DNA of 64,000 nt from NCBI GenBank assembly GCA_035772405.1, contig JAYKKM010000193.1, positions 1,100,001 to 1,164,000 of the forward strand, read 5' to 3'. Within the stretch, counting starts at the first letter, position 1. Every line of letters starts with the position of its first letter. The notes under the pieces were generated by a model that was not told the origin of the DNA, ran no database searches, and saw only the letters and a list, made by a program, of their open reading frames with translations. The position numbers and the translations under genes are program-made. This stretch comes from Chrysogorgia sp. JL179-B06. Taxonomy: Eukaryota; Cnidaria; Anthozoa; Scleralcyonacea; Chrysogorgiidae. This document shows positions 44,574 to 54,192 of the stretch, piece by piece.

Positions 44574-46637
44574 GTGACACGGGATGATATCAACGCATCA
44601 TTAAGTACCTGGTGTGATTTGTTTATCTCTGCTGTCAATGATCATGTTCCGGTATGCACGAAGAAAAATGTGGGCGATCATCCATGGATTGATACTGAAC
44701 TTTTGACGCTCATTAGAAAGAAACAAATTCAAAGGAAGAAAGCTCTTAAGACTAAGTCTTTGAATGACATTGAAAAATTCAAATCGCTCAGGCGCCAAAC
44801 TAAACAAATGATATCAGGAAAAAGGAAAGACCACGCTAATAAACTAAGAGATTCTGTATTTGAAAATCCGAAGCGCTTTTGGTCGCTGATAAAAACTTCA
44901 ACTAAAGTTACCCGAAGACCTAACTTTCTCCGAGACGGTCAAACGTTTGCAACAGCTAATGCAGACAAGGCTAAAATTCTAAATACTTTTTTTCAATCTG
45001 TATTTAGTCTTTCCGACGTAAACTTTCCTGCAGAATATAGAACGTTAGCTCAATTACCGGTTCGCCACCTGTCAGATGTCGAGTTAACGGTGACTGAAGT
45101 TGCTCAAGCACTACGCAATTTGGATCCTAACAAGGCAAGCGGGTATGATGGCATACCAGGCAGACTCCTATTAAATGTTGCCGACGAAATTGCTCCTTCG
45201 CTGTGTAAATTATTTAATCTGTCTCTCTCCCTTGGGGTTGTGCCTTCAAATTGGAAATTTGCTAACATTACCGCTGTCTATAAAAAGGGTGACCCGACGT
45301 TGTCTTCTAACTACAGACCTATTTCCCTGCTCAGTATTATTTCCAAGGTTCTCGAACGATGTATTTCCAATCGCTGTCGCCCTCACCTTGCACCGCTGTT
45401 TTATCGCCTACAACACGGCTTTCTCAAGGGCAAATCTACAACAACCCAACTCGTGGAGGTCTACCATACCATATTGGATCATGTAGCTAGCGGTAAAGAG
45501 GTAGATATGATCTACCTCGACCTTTCGAAAGCCTTCGACAAAGTTTCACACCATTTACTTTTACTTAAACTCCAACAGTACGGAATAACTGGCCAACTAC
45601 TCTCTTGGTTTCGCAGCTATCTTGATGGTAGACAACAAAGAGTCGTCCTGGAAGGCACATGTTCGGACTGGCTACCCGTAATGTCTGGGGTGCCACAAGG
45701 ATCCATCCTCGGTCCACTCCTATTCTTAGTCTATGTTAATGATGTTCCTGGATACATTAACTTTAACTCATCGATCGCCCTTTTCGCAGACGATTCGAAA
45801 CTATATCGCCCTATCGATTTTCCGACTGATGATAACCTTCTCCAAAAAGATCTTAACTGCCTCTACAACTGGAGCAAGGATTGGGCTATGGAGTTCAATC
45901 CATCGAAATGTAAAGTATTGCATTTTTCAAAGAAAAAGAACTCGCGTAAAGAGGAAAGAAATTACCAGCTCAACAACATTCGACTTGAAGATGTACCCTC
46001 TATCACTGACCTTGGCATAATTATATCCAGTGACCTGTCTTGGGCCAGTCATATGGAATGCACAGTTGCAAAATGTAATAAAACTCTGGGCCTACTTAAA
46101 AGAGTATGCTGGGACATTTCGGATTCTACCATTCGGAAACTTCTTTATTGTGCTCTAGTGCGACCAAAACTCGAATATGGTAGCAACCTATAGTCGCCTT
46201 ACACCGTGAAACATCGCAAGCTCATAGAAGACGTACAACGCAGGGCGACCAAATTCATTCTGAAATATCCCCAAGACATGGGTTATACCGAGAGACTAAA
46301 CAAATTAAACTTACTTCCATTAGAATTCCGTAGAGACATATCAGATCTTCTATTTTTCTTTAAATCTAGAATTGGCCTTGTTTCAACTGATATTAGTGAA
46401 TACCTATGTACTTTTGAGCCTCGTCATCAAACACGAAATTACGACCCTAATAATTATAATCTAATCATGCAACATAGACAGGATTACTTCAGAAACTCGT
46501 TTTTTATTAGGACTGCCCAATTATGGAACACTTTGCCATCTTCTATTAAGTCATGTGAGTCATTATCTATGTTTAAATCCAGCCTTCGTAACATGTATTT
46601 AACAAAAGGAACTACCTACAAGCCTCCTGGCTTATAG
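44574..46637 (+). pseudogene. LINE ORF2 reverse transcriptase, almost intact (one stop)
   Basis: Runs 539 codons without interruption: a region after the endonuclease (VGDHPWIDTELLTLIRKKQI), LRNLDPNKASGYDGIPGRLL, ANITAVYKKGDPTLSSNYRP, ISLLSIISKVLERCI, QHGFLKGKSTTTQLVEVYHT, VDMIYLDLSKAFDKVSHHLL, GVPQGSILGPLLFLVYVNDV and SSIALFADDSKLYRPID (catalytic FADD). A single TAG at 46191-46193 follows YGSNL, where relatives have Trp (TGG to TAG). The same frame continues to a natural stop at 46635. AT-rich 3' UTR with an (AAACT)n tail at 46858-46876. No endonuclease is attached, so it is 5'-incomplete. CR1/Jockey-like clade by motif style. Confidence 0.85.
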
Positions 46638-46639
46638 TG

Positions 46640-46876
46640 ATCACTTTTTGTATGATGTAATTTATTATTATTATGATGGTTTTTAATTCTCCTTATAACA
46701 TTTAGATTAGTATAGGGGTTTGGTTGCAATTGGGACGAAAGTTCTGTTCCTTACTCCTGTCACACTTATATTATTATTTCTATTATTCTTATTTATTATT
46801 CCCACTTTACTGTAACTTGTTAGTCCTTCTTGTAATATGTTTTAAAGTGACAAATTTATTAAACTAAACTAAACTA
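46640..46876 (+). other. 3' UTR and AAACT tail of the LINE
   Basis: AT-rich non-coding sequence ending in (AAACT)n, a LINE-type simple-repeat tail. Confidence 0.7.
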
Positions 46877-47049
46877 ATCATTCCGCCATTACCCCATTCC
46901 GCAAAATATTCCGTCCGCACCCTGTATTCATCTTCATAAACCTAACCCCCGGCCGAAAACTCAAATCGGCTCGAACTCGAACCGAACTCGAACTCAACTC
47001 GAACTCGAACTCAACTCGAACTCATAAATTCCCTGGTCCCGACAAATGA

Positions 47050-47500
47050 TGGGTAATAAATCGATGATGCAATTCTTGAGTAATGACGCAGGCACTGTCT
47101 GATCCAAACTACACGATTTGGTTGAAAATTTGCTAATAAGAACCGATAGTTCTTCGACGCTGGTTGGTAAGAGTTCATTCAACTCACAATCAATACTCGT
47201 CTCTTCAATCTGCTCAAAGTTAGGAGAATCAGCATTAGGTATAAAGCATCAATTTCTTGTCTTATTGCCACAATTTTTTCAGAGAAGAAGTCAGCAAATT
47301 TATTGCACAGTTCAGCAGTAGAATCACATGTCGGATAATGTTTTTCATATTTGCGGTGTAACAAACGATCTATCGTATTAAACAAAACTTTTTGATCCGA
47401 TTTGTTTTCAAGAATAAAAGCAGAGTAATAATTCATTTTTGACGATTTGATGATATCCCTTACCCGTTTGCACTGATCATAATACTGCTCACGTCACCAG
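47050..47500 (-). pseudogene. LINE ORF2, region between endonuclease and RT (interrupted copy)
   Basis: Minus strand: QYYDQCKRVRDIIKSSKMNY, YSAFILENKSDQKVLFNTID, HYPTCDSTAELCNKFADFFS, then LPTSVEELSVLISKFSTKSC and SLLKNCIIDLLPIICR, the linker that precedes the RT fingers. It continues at 43521 after the 3.5-kb insertion. One frameshift near 47200. The copy ends at ~47.5 kb near the inversion breakpoint. Confidence 0.7.
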
Positions 47501-47600
47501 GCCGTAGTTAACCCTTTTGAAATGTAATAAGATGACAAACTGTTCGGCCCCGACCAAACTAACGAACATATATAGAACGAATACACACCTCAACCAGGGG

Positions 47601-49013
47601 AGCTTGCCGTTGTGGGAATTTAAAATAGCTTGTAATCGTATTCCAGGGGCATAACTGTCTAATTACTACAAACTCGAGCACGTAAAGCAGAATTGAATCG
47701 AAATTTATGCATTTATTTAATGGTAAGTTGTTTATTTTACAAGTATCAACAACAGTTAAATTATCAAGGCCCCTGTCCTTCAATATGTCCCCCATTTCTC
47801 TCGACACAAAGTATGGCTCGCCTGTGCATATCAGGCACCGCTCGTCTAATAAAATCAGGCTGCTGTCGTAAAGCATTAAACGTGTCGACTATTCGCTGGC
47901 GTAACACATCGATATTCTGGGGTGAGGTGGAAAACACTTTATCGTTAAGATATCCCCACAGAAAGAAGTCACATGGTGTCAAGTCCGGTGAGCGAGGTGG
48001 CCATTCAACATCATGACCTAAACCTATGACCCGGTTATTCCCGAACACTCTGTTCAGTCGATACCTTACTTCAATGAGGCGATGAGCTGGAGCGCCGTCT
48101 TGTGCCCACCAAAGACCCCGAAAGATATCCTCCCAATGCTGGTTTCCAAAATGCACAGCGAGTTGCGGAAAAACGAATTCGTTTAGCAATTGAAGATAGG
48201 CCATTCCGTTACATTTCCGTCGAAAAAGTAGGGCCCTAAAATCACACCATTGCCGCAGAGTGCTGCCCAGACAGTGAGTTTGGCACGGGAATTGTTTCGT
48301 TAAAAGTTAAACACAGGTGGATGTCCTTTCGGTGAATACGGCCGCACATTGTGGGAATTGACCTCTCCATTCATTGCAAATGCTGCCTCGTCTCCGATTA
48401 TTATGCTCGGTAAAATTTTTTCGCGTCGACAGCGTTGGATGAACCATTCTTCTAATCATAATCGACGCGGCAAGTCCGTTGCCAATAACTCGTGTCGCAC
48501 ATGGATCCTATACGGGTGCCATCTTAGGTCTAACCTTGTTATCCTGTTAAAGCCAGACGATGATATCTGAACAGCATTGCGCCTAGTACTCACATCACGT
48601 CGATTTAGCTGGAGCAGAGTTCTAACAGCAGCAATGTTTTGCTCAGTTCTTGATGTTCTTCGCCTGCCAGAATTGCCTTTGTTAAGGTTAAGGCTCGTTC
48701 CTTTACTTGAATATTTCCTAACGTTCCTCAAAATTGTTGTTTTGTGAGGAGGATCCCGATCATGAAACCTTGCTCGAAAAGCGTTTTGCACTGCGGTTGT
48801 ATTTTGAGTCTGGGTGTAACTCGTTGTTCTGTTGTGAGCTGCACCATTATTAATTTGAACTGGTGATGTGACTATTAGCAATTGGACAGTTATGCCCTTG
48901 GAATACGATTAGAAGCTATTTTAAATTCCCAGAGGACTAAAATCTTTTGTACTAATAAAAACAAAATGGATTTCTTGGGAAATTCCGAGGTTGCGCTTTT
49001 TTTATACACCCTG
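47601..49013 (-). mobile_element. Tc1/mariner-type transposon, one end displaced
   Basis: Right terminus: CAGGGTGTATAAAAAAAGCG on the minus strand, ending at 49013 next to TA. Long inner terminal repeats match (gggaatttaaaatagctt... at both 47614 and 48928). The left end lacks its terminal ~75 bp, which are found at 54118-54192. The element carries the transposase described separately. Confidence 0.8.
47764..48881 (-). pseudogene. Tc1/mariner-type transposase
   Basis: Minus strand. N-terminal HTH part (FRARFHDRDPPHKTTILRNV, SGRRRTSRTEQNIAAVRTLL; DUF4817-like) to ~48456, then in other frames SIIIGDEAAFAMNGEVN (first Asp), TVWAALCGNGVILGPYFF and, from 48204, WWAQDGAPAHR (second Asp), VEWPPRSPDLTPCDFFLWG (third Asp). 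All three acidic residues of the DD(D/E) site are visible, but stops and frame changes between 48.2 and 48.5 kb inactivate it. Confidence 0.8.
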
Positions 49014-49015
49014 TA

Positions 49016-49345
49016 GATCACAACACCCCCACCATTACGATTTCTATCTTTACGAATCATTTCATATCCATTAGGATTTACTTCATAATCTTGTACTGTG
49101 TCGTCTAACATTGTTTCACTTAAACATATTACATCAAACTTACAGTTATGACTATATATCCTTAACTGATCTATATTTTTAACTAAGCTTCTGATATTTA
49201 GATGAGATATCTTGAAGCCTTTTAATTTATGTTGCTGCTGTGTTATTTTAGATCTAGTTGTATTGTTAGCCTTTCTTTCTTCGATTGATTGTTGATTGTG
49301 TGCGTTTGATTGATTGTTGATTGTGATTGTGTCGATTGTTGATTG
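49016..49345 (-). pseudogene. LINE AP-endonuclease, first half (split by mariner and inversion)
   Basis: Minus strand: LKGFKISHLNIRSLVKNIDQ, CKFDVICLSETMLDDTVQDY (catalytic Glu in S-E-T) and RKDRNRNGGGVVIY. The reading stops exactly at the TA where the mariner end begins. Its second half, beginning IRNCISYKLRPDL, starts at 54193 on the plus strand directly after an identical mariner end. Confidence 0.8.
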
Positions 49346-49357
49346 TGTGCGACTCGC

Positions 49358-49482
49358 ACCTACAAAACGCCAGGTGTGCGTCACGCACATACGAACGCCA
49401 GGTGTGCGGCACGCACATACAAACGCCAGGTGTGCGTCTCGCACCTACAAACGCCAGGTGTGCGTCACGCACATACGGATGC
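49358..49482. repeat. minisatellite, ~28-bp unit, 5' side of the LINE
   Basis: Four to five copies of aacgccaggtgtgcgtcacg-cacatac. The same unit, in the orientation expected after re-inversion, occurs at 56390-56565 beyond the LINE's 3' tail. Confidence 0.85.
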
Positions 49483-50064
49483 TTTTGTAAAATGAAACAA
49501 TAATGAAAAATAAACGTTTAAAAGTCAGGTATTCAGATCCTGGGAGTGAATTGTCATCCCAATGTTGTTTTGATGATGGTGGATGATTGAGAATGGAAAT
49601 TATATTGTTGTATTCTTTGTTATTTCTTTGTTATATTTTAAAATTATATTGCTGTATTTTTAATCTATTGAGTTTAGGATTAGGATTAGTGTTGAAGTTA
49701 AATTGGATTATGTTCAGGAATGTGATCAGGAGTAAGATTAAATTATGGAGTATGTTTAGGGTTGGGATTAAGGTTAGGATAAGGTTGAGGTTAGAATTAT
49801 GGTTGTGTTAGAATTATACTTAGGATTATGGTTAGGAGTGAAAATATGTTTAGGATGATTGTTATGGTTAGGATTATGTTTTGAATTCGGATTATGGTTA
49901 GGAGTAGGATTGTGGTCAGGATTGAGATTATGTTTGGGATCGGGGTTATGTTTAGGATTACGGTTACGAATAGGATTCTGGTTGGTTATGATTAAGATTA
50001 TGGTTAAGATTATGGTGAGGATAAGGTTGAGATTAGGTTATGATTAGAAGTGGGGTTAAGGCGT
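49483..50064. repeat. degenerate telomere-like GGTTAGGATTA repeats
   Basis: 49670-50060 is built from variants of ggattatggttagg/ggttaggattatg, a degenerate relative of TTAGGG. Short similar stretches lie at 3886-3950, 34555-34600, 51285-51325 and 52690-52718. Internal position and degeneracy argue against a telomere. Confidence 0.6.
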
Positions 50065-50388
50065 AATCAATTTATTCCGGGCGTTCTGTGACCCCCTCCC
50101 CCAAGAAATCGTCTTGTGAACGATCTTTTTATTAGTATTAAGGTTAGTGTAAGAAAACCGTTAGGAGGGGAGCTAGAAAACCAATTAGGCGGGGGGTTAG
50201 GGTTAGGATCTAAGTTGTTTTGGGGTTAGCAGTTCTATGATGTATTTCATCATACAGGCATATCCGATCGTATGTTAGCAGTACAATCTCTCATTTCGTC
50301 GCACCTCTCGCGGATACTAAAAAAGATCGTTCAGAAGACGATTGCTTGGGGGGAGGGGGTCACAGAACGTCCGGGATAAATTGACCAC
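50065..50388. mobile_element. MITE with ~75-bp inverted arms
   Basis: caatttattccgggcgttct...ccccctcccccaagaaatcg at the left is mirrored at 50315-50387 (gattgcttggggggaggggg...acgtccgggataaattg). The inner part includes GGTTAGG repeats. ~320 bp. Confidence 0.75.
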
Positions 50389-50732
50389 CGGGTTAAGGGT
50401 TACGGTTATGAAATTCAGGGGGGAAGGGAGATTGACGTGACTTAAACTAATTTGACTCTATTTAAAGTGATTTAAAATAATTTTGTTGGGGTTCGAATAC
50501 ATGACTTGGTCTTGATTTGAGCATGTTTCGAAGTCTCGTTTCCCTATCTGTTTGTTGGCTTCCATGTGAGCATGTTAATGTTGGATTGTATTTAATATTG
50601 TTGTTATTAGGTTTAATAACAAAATTACATGTTGAAAGCAATTAAAATAGGGGGTATACCCCTAAAAAATAGCTACTTGAGACATAATGATCAAATCTGA
50701 GGCGAAGTGGGGATATAAGTATGATAAAATAA
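50389..50732. other. no gene seen
   Basis: Non-coding spacer upstream of the Penelope remnant. Confidence 0.5.
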
Positions 50733-51145
50733 ATATACGAAAACATTGTTTTTGAAGGAGTCAATTGACGTCTTACTGACAAAAACTAATGACGGTACAC
50801 TACAGACACAAGTGTACAGAAAGAAAACGCACACGGAGCAAATACTTAACTATAACAGAAACCACCCGACTCAACATAAGATAAGTTGTATTAAGAAATT
50901 ATTTGACCGAATTGACACACACTGCAACACAGATAAAGCCAAGACTGATGAACGAACTTACTTATATTCTACTTTCTTTAACAACAACTACCCCAAAGGT
51001 TTCATCCACAAAATTTTATCACGACAAAAATAGACATCAACGAGACAAAACCATGACAAACAGGCACAAGACAGAAAAATAATATTACCGTACATTCATA
51101 ACACATCCGAAATGACAGCACGACTCCTCCGACCATTTAACATTA

Positions 51146-51652
51146 GTGAGTTTGGCAAACGCGACGTCAAAGACAACGGCGACGCAAATTTCGAAACCGT
51201 AGACGGTCGCACACCTCTTTGATGGTCGGTGGAATCTTGGGACTTTTTTACGCGCGCCTATTTTTTTGATAATATTCAAACCAAACCCTAAAACTAACCC
51301 TAACCTAACCTTAATCCTAACCCTGTTAAAAAGAAAAAAGTAAAGTAAAAATTTAAAAAAATGGAAAAATTATATACTCACCCAACATTCGAACCCCGCT
51401 CTCACAACTAAAAATCAATAACACAGACCACTCGGCTATGCAAACGAACTTGAAATTTTTTGGTTGATAATCAATATTTATGTAACCCATTGTAAGTAAA
51501 CTATATATATATATATATACATAATAAAAATATTCCCCCGACCATCAAAGAGGTGTCCGACCGTCTACGGTTTCGAAATTTGCAACGGCGACGTCTAAAG
51601 CGCCGGTAGCCGTAGTAAAAAAAATGAGTTTGGCAAAATTCTTTCGGCGCCG
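51146..51652. mobile_element. MITE 1 inside the Penelope remnant
   Basis: gagtttggcaaacgcgacgt...cgaaaccgtagacggtcg..caaagaggtg (51146-51235) mirrors 51538-51652 (gaccatcaaagaggtgtccg...ggtttcgaaatttgc...gagtttggcaaaa partly rearranged). Arms 65-90 bp. The centre holds ccctaacc repeats and a (TA)n. Confidence 0.65.
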
Positions 51653-52329
51653 GCGGTAAATTCAAAATTTTGTGTTTCCAAAATGGATGACACAATCGAC
51701 GCTCTGCTCTTGTCTTTTGACAGTGGTTTCATCTCAGATGAGGAGTTCTTACATTTACATGATAATTTATTAAAGTGGTGTTCAATACAAACAATGAAAT
51801 TTTCCATATAAGTTGTCGACAATCGTTTGCCATACGATTCGGTTCCAATTGCTTATTGCACGCGATCATTTTGCATGCTCAAATGGTCTCTCGGCTAGCA
51901 TTTATTTTGCCAATTCCAAGTCATGCTCGTATGTCCATTTCATAGCTTTACTTTAGCAAGAAAGAAAAACAAAAAAACATAAGCTTAAAGTAATATACAG
52001 TCACCATTCCGCCATGCTTAACAATCAAAATATTACAAAATATGCACACTATACAAACCATGAGAAAAGCAGTTGATGAAAAACAGTAAGCGAATCGTTA
52101 TTAAATAAATTGCGTGATTAATAATCATACTTACGTTTGTTGCCTGGATGCAGCCATAATATTCAATCAGCTTCGTAAAAAACAAGCTTGAAGTTGGCGT
52201 TGTTCAGGCAACGTCAACCAAGGCAATATGGCGTTGTCTACGGGACGCCAACGATTTGACAACGTCAACAAAGGTGATAATTATGCTAGTACCAGTCTCT
52301 ACCTCGGTCGTAGACGTCACTATTGACGT
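51653..52329. other. no gene; inserted non-coding DNA
   Basis: Non-coding DNA between the MITE and the GIY-YIG part. Includes a short GTTGACGTTGTC-rich patch (52190-52270). Confidence 0.45.
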
Positions 52330-52592
52330 TGCTCACAAACCGACGAACAAACTTAAGTCAAATTTCACAAAACACAAAGACAAGACAGCCATCACAGAAC
52401 AACGAAACGCAATATACCGCGACTGCCAATTCAATACATTGGCGAGACATCCAAAAAAGTAAACACAAGACTAACAGAACACAAAAACGCAATTGGCAGA
52501 CATGATCACAGATCACTTCCAGCCCTTCACGCAGACAACAACGGACACAAATTCAACTGGTCAGAAACAAAAATACTAAGACGAGCCAACCC

Positions 52593-52917
52593 AGTCTCCA
52601 CCTAGTTAATGTAGACAGTCTACATTGGTAACACGTAGCTGTGAATGTATGTCTAAATTAACAAATAACCGCTAACCCCAAAACAACAAAGATCCTGACC
52701 CTAACCCTAACCCTAACCCCCCGGTTTTCATGCCATCCCTTGGTTGCTAGATTAATAGACTAGCGAGAGAGACTATAAGCATGTGGGATTAGAAATTGAC
52801 TGTTAAACGCATGCGCTAACTATCGTTATTTTAGCGCGAGTTGAGTTAATGTAGACATCGTACATTAACAGCTACTTGTTACCAATGTAGACTGTCTACA
52901 TCAACTAGGTGGAGACT
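52593..52917. mobile_element. MITE 2 inside the Penelope GIY-YIG domain
   Basis: AGTCTCCACCTAGTTAATG...gtagacagtctacattggta at the left is mirrored at 52870-52917 (taccaatgtagactgtctac...actaggtggagact) with one mismatch over ~45 bp; 325 bp in all. Penelope coding resumes immediately on both sides (RANPV before, RLDEQLQKF after), which fixes the insertion. Contains a (CCTAAC)n stretch. Confidence 0.85.
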
Positions 52918-53287
52918 AGGTTGGACGAGCAACTACAAAAATTTAAAGAAGCGTGGCCAACGACATACCAACAATTTATCTACGCGAGAACACCAGACAC
53001 CATAAACAGAGATAAGCGAATCAAATCCGAAGGAAAGCATGACAACCGAAAACAACACAGCATCCAATCAAGATCCGACTCCGAAAAACAAACCACTCAG
53101 AGTCTCCACGAAAATTCAAATTTTAATTGCAAGAACCACTCTTCTGATGAAGACTCAAAGAACTGAGTCGAAAGCTCAAGAATAATAAAATAAATCCAGA
53201 GAACACTAACGAACTATAATTATGCCTGGGTTACAAATTTTCAAGACATATAAATATATATATATATATATAGTATGAAAGATCTGA

Positions 53288-53345
53288 CGGCCTCAACCGG
53301 GAATCGAACCTGAGGTCTCCTAATCAATAGCCTACGTCATAGTCT
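53288..53345 (-). repeat. tRNA-like SINE segment with B box
   Basis: On the minus strand: gattaggagacctcaggttcgattcccgg, containing a perfect B box GGTTCGATTCCC. The 5' half of a tRNA is not present in register. Degraded SINE head. Confidence 0.45.
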
Positions 53346-53987
53346 GTTTATATAGTAGACCATAATTGGTCGCTTAGAAAATTTAGTTAATACGCGATAT
53401 TCAATTGGTTAAGAACTACTTCCGTTTTCAATGTTTCTTGAGTTACCACGAAACAGTTTCTCAGCCGCCTCAACGTATTCTTTGTAAACGAGACTATTAA
53501 AGAGTTTGCTAAACTTTCAAAGGATGACTGTTCATAGTCGGCATAATTTTGGTTCGAGGATGATCAAACAGTCGAAGAGATGCGGGAATCGAATTGTTAA
53601 TCATACGATATTTCCAGGTAGCCGTCGAGTGCCGATTCTCGTTATGCTGTTTCGTTTTAGCTTTTCAGCTTGTCCTATTTGTCTATTAGAACTAAGTTTG
53701 CTCTTTATATGATTTCTTAAACTTTTAGTTCTGTCTCTTAATGATTGTTTCGACGGGTTTGTTTCGAGAATACGGGTTTGTTTCGGGACTTTTCAATACC
53801 TTGAAATAAACCCGTCTTCTCGAAACAAACTCGTCTTTAAATAAACCCGAAACAATAAAGAGGCATACTTGTAGCAAGTCTACTATTCCTAGTGCAATCA
53901 TGCGGAACATTGGCTATATAAGTACTGATATTCAAATTAGTCAGGGTCAGTTTGTTCAACGCTTTACCCGAAAGGAACAGTTTCGTC
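53346..53987. other. no gene; hairpin of cccgtcTTCTCGAAACAAAC type
   Basis: 53748-53850 contains inverted repeats (acgggtttgtttcgagaata / tctcgaaacaaactcgtc, gggtttgtttcgggac / aaacccgaaac). It is otherwise non-coding. Confidence 0.5.
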
Positions 53988-54117
53988 ATGGCTGAAGCTG
54001 AAGCCCAAATACCACAAGATGTACTAGTCGTCTTGCCACCGCAAGTCGATCCTCCAGTTCATGAACACGTTCAACTTCAAGTAGACGTTCCGCCTCAAGT
54101 AGTAGTTCAACCAGGGG
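53988..54117 (+). pseudogene. unknown Pro/Val/Gln-rich ORF cut at the inversion breakpoint
   Basis: ATG GCT GAA GCT opens a reading MAEAEAQIPQDVLVVLPPQV followed by DPPVHEHVQLQVDVPPQVVV-QPG. At 54117 it passes into the displaced mariner end and stops a few codons later. I do not recognise it. Its continuation, if any, should lie beside the other breakpoint, but ~47.60 kb shows only mariner sequence, so the ORF end may predate the inversion. Confidence 0.35.
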
Positions 54118-54192
54118 CGAAAATATTTTGTGTTTAAGAACACAGTGGATTTCTAGGGAAATTCCGAGGTTGCGCTTTTTTTATACACCCTG
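54118..54192 (+). mobile_element. displaced 75-bp terminus of the mariner element
   Basis: aaattccgaggttgcgcttt followed by ttttatacaccctg is the same terminal sequence as 48966-49013, with a few mismatches inward (ttcttgggaa/ttctagggaa). It abuts the second half of the LINE exactly as the other end abuts the first half. Confidence 0.85.

Larger units (their letters stand above)
43522..47037. mobile_element. 3.5-kb insertion with inverted GAGTTC arrays and 12-bp target duplication
   Basis: The 12-mer CCCGACAAATGA flanks both sides (43510-43521 and 47038-47049). Reading inward from each end gives (c)agggaatttatgagttcgag and gggacatggtaatccatgag, each continuing into (GAGTTC)n. The ends are thus imperfect terminal inverted repeats running into inverted hexamer arrays. 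Cargo: a minus-strand LINE endonuclease fragment, a 21-bp minisatellite and a plus-strand LINE RT with its 3' tail. The family is not recognised. A composite fold-back transposon or a LINE-mediated rearrangement are the alternatives. Confidence 0.6.
50733..53166 (+). pseudogene. Penelope-like element (RT end + GIY-YIG), split by MITEs
   Basis: Piece 1 (50740-51140): SIDVLLTKTNDGTLQTQVYR, ILNYNRNHPTQHKISCIKKL, FIHKILSRQK and, after a stop and frame shift, NTSEMTARLLRPFNIS: the thumb of a Penelope RT. Piece 2 (52330-52600): AHKPTNKLKSNFTKHKDKTA, then, in a frame not seen as a long ORF, YIGETSKKVNTRLTEHKNAI and SLPALHADNNGHKFNWSETK, the GIY-YIG nuclease. Piece 3 (52918-53166): RLDEQLQKFKEAWPTTYQQF to SDEDSKN. 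Pieces 1 and 2 are separated by ~1.1 kb holding one MITE; pieces 2 and 3 by another. The RT catalytic core is absent. Confidence 0.75.

Noticed and set aside
49670..50060. Telomere
   Set aside because: The repeats are degenerate, internal and followed by 14 kb of ordinary DNA.
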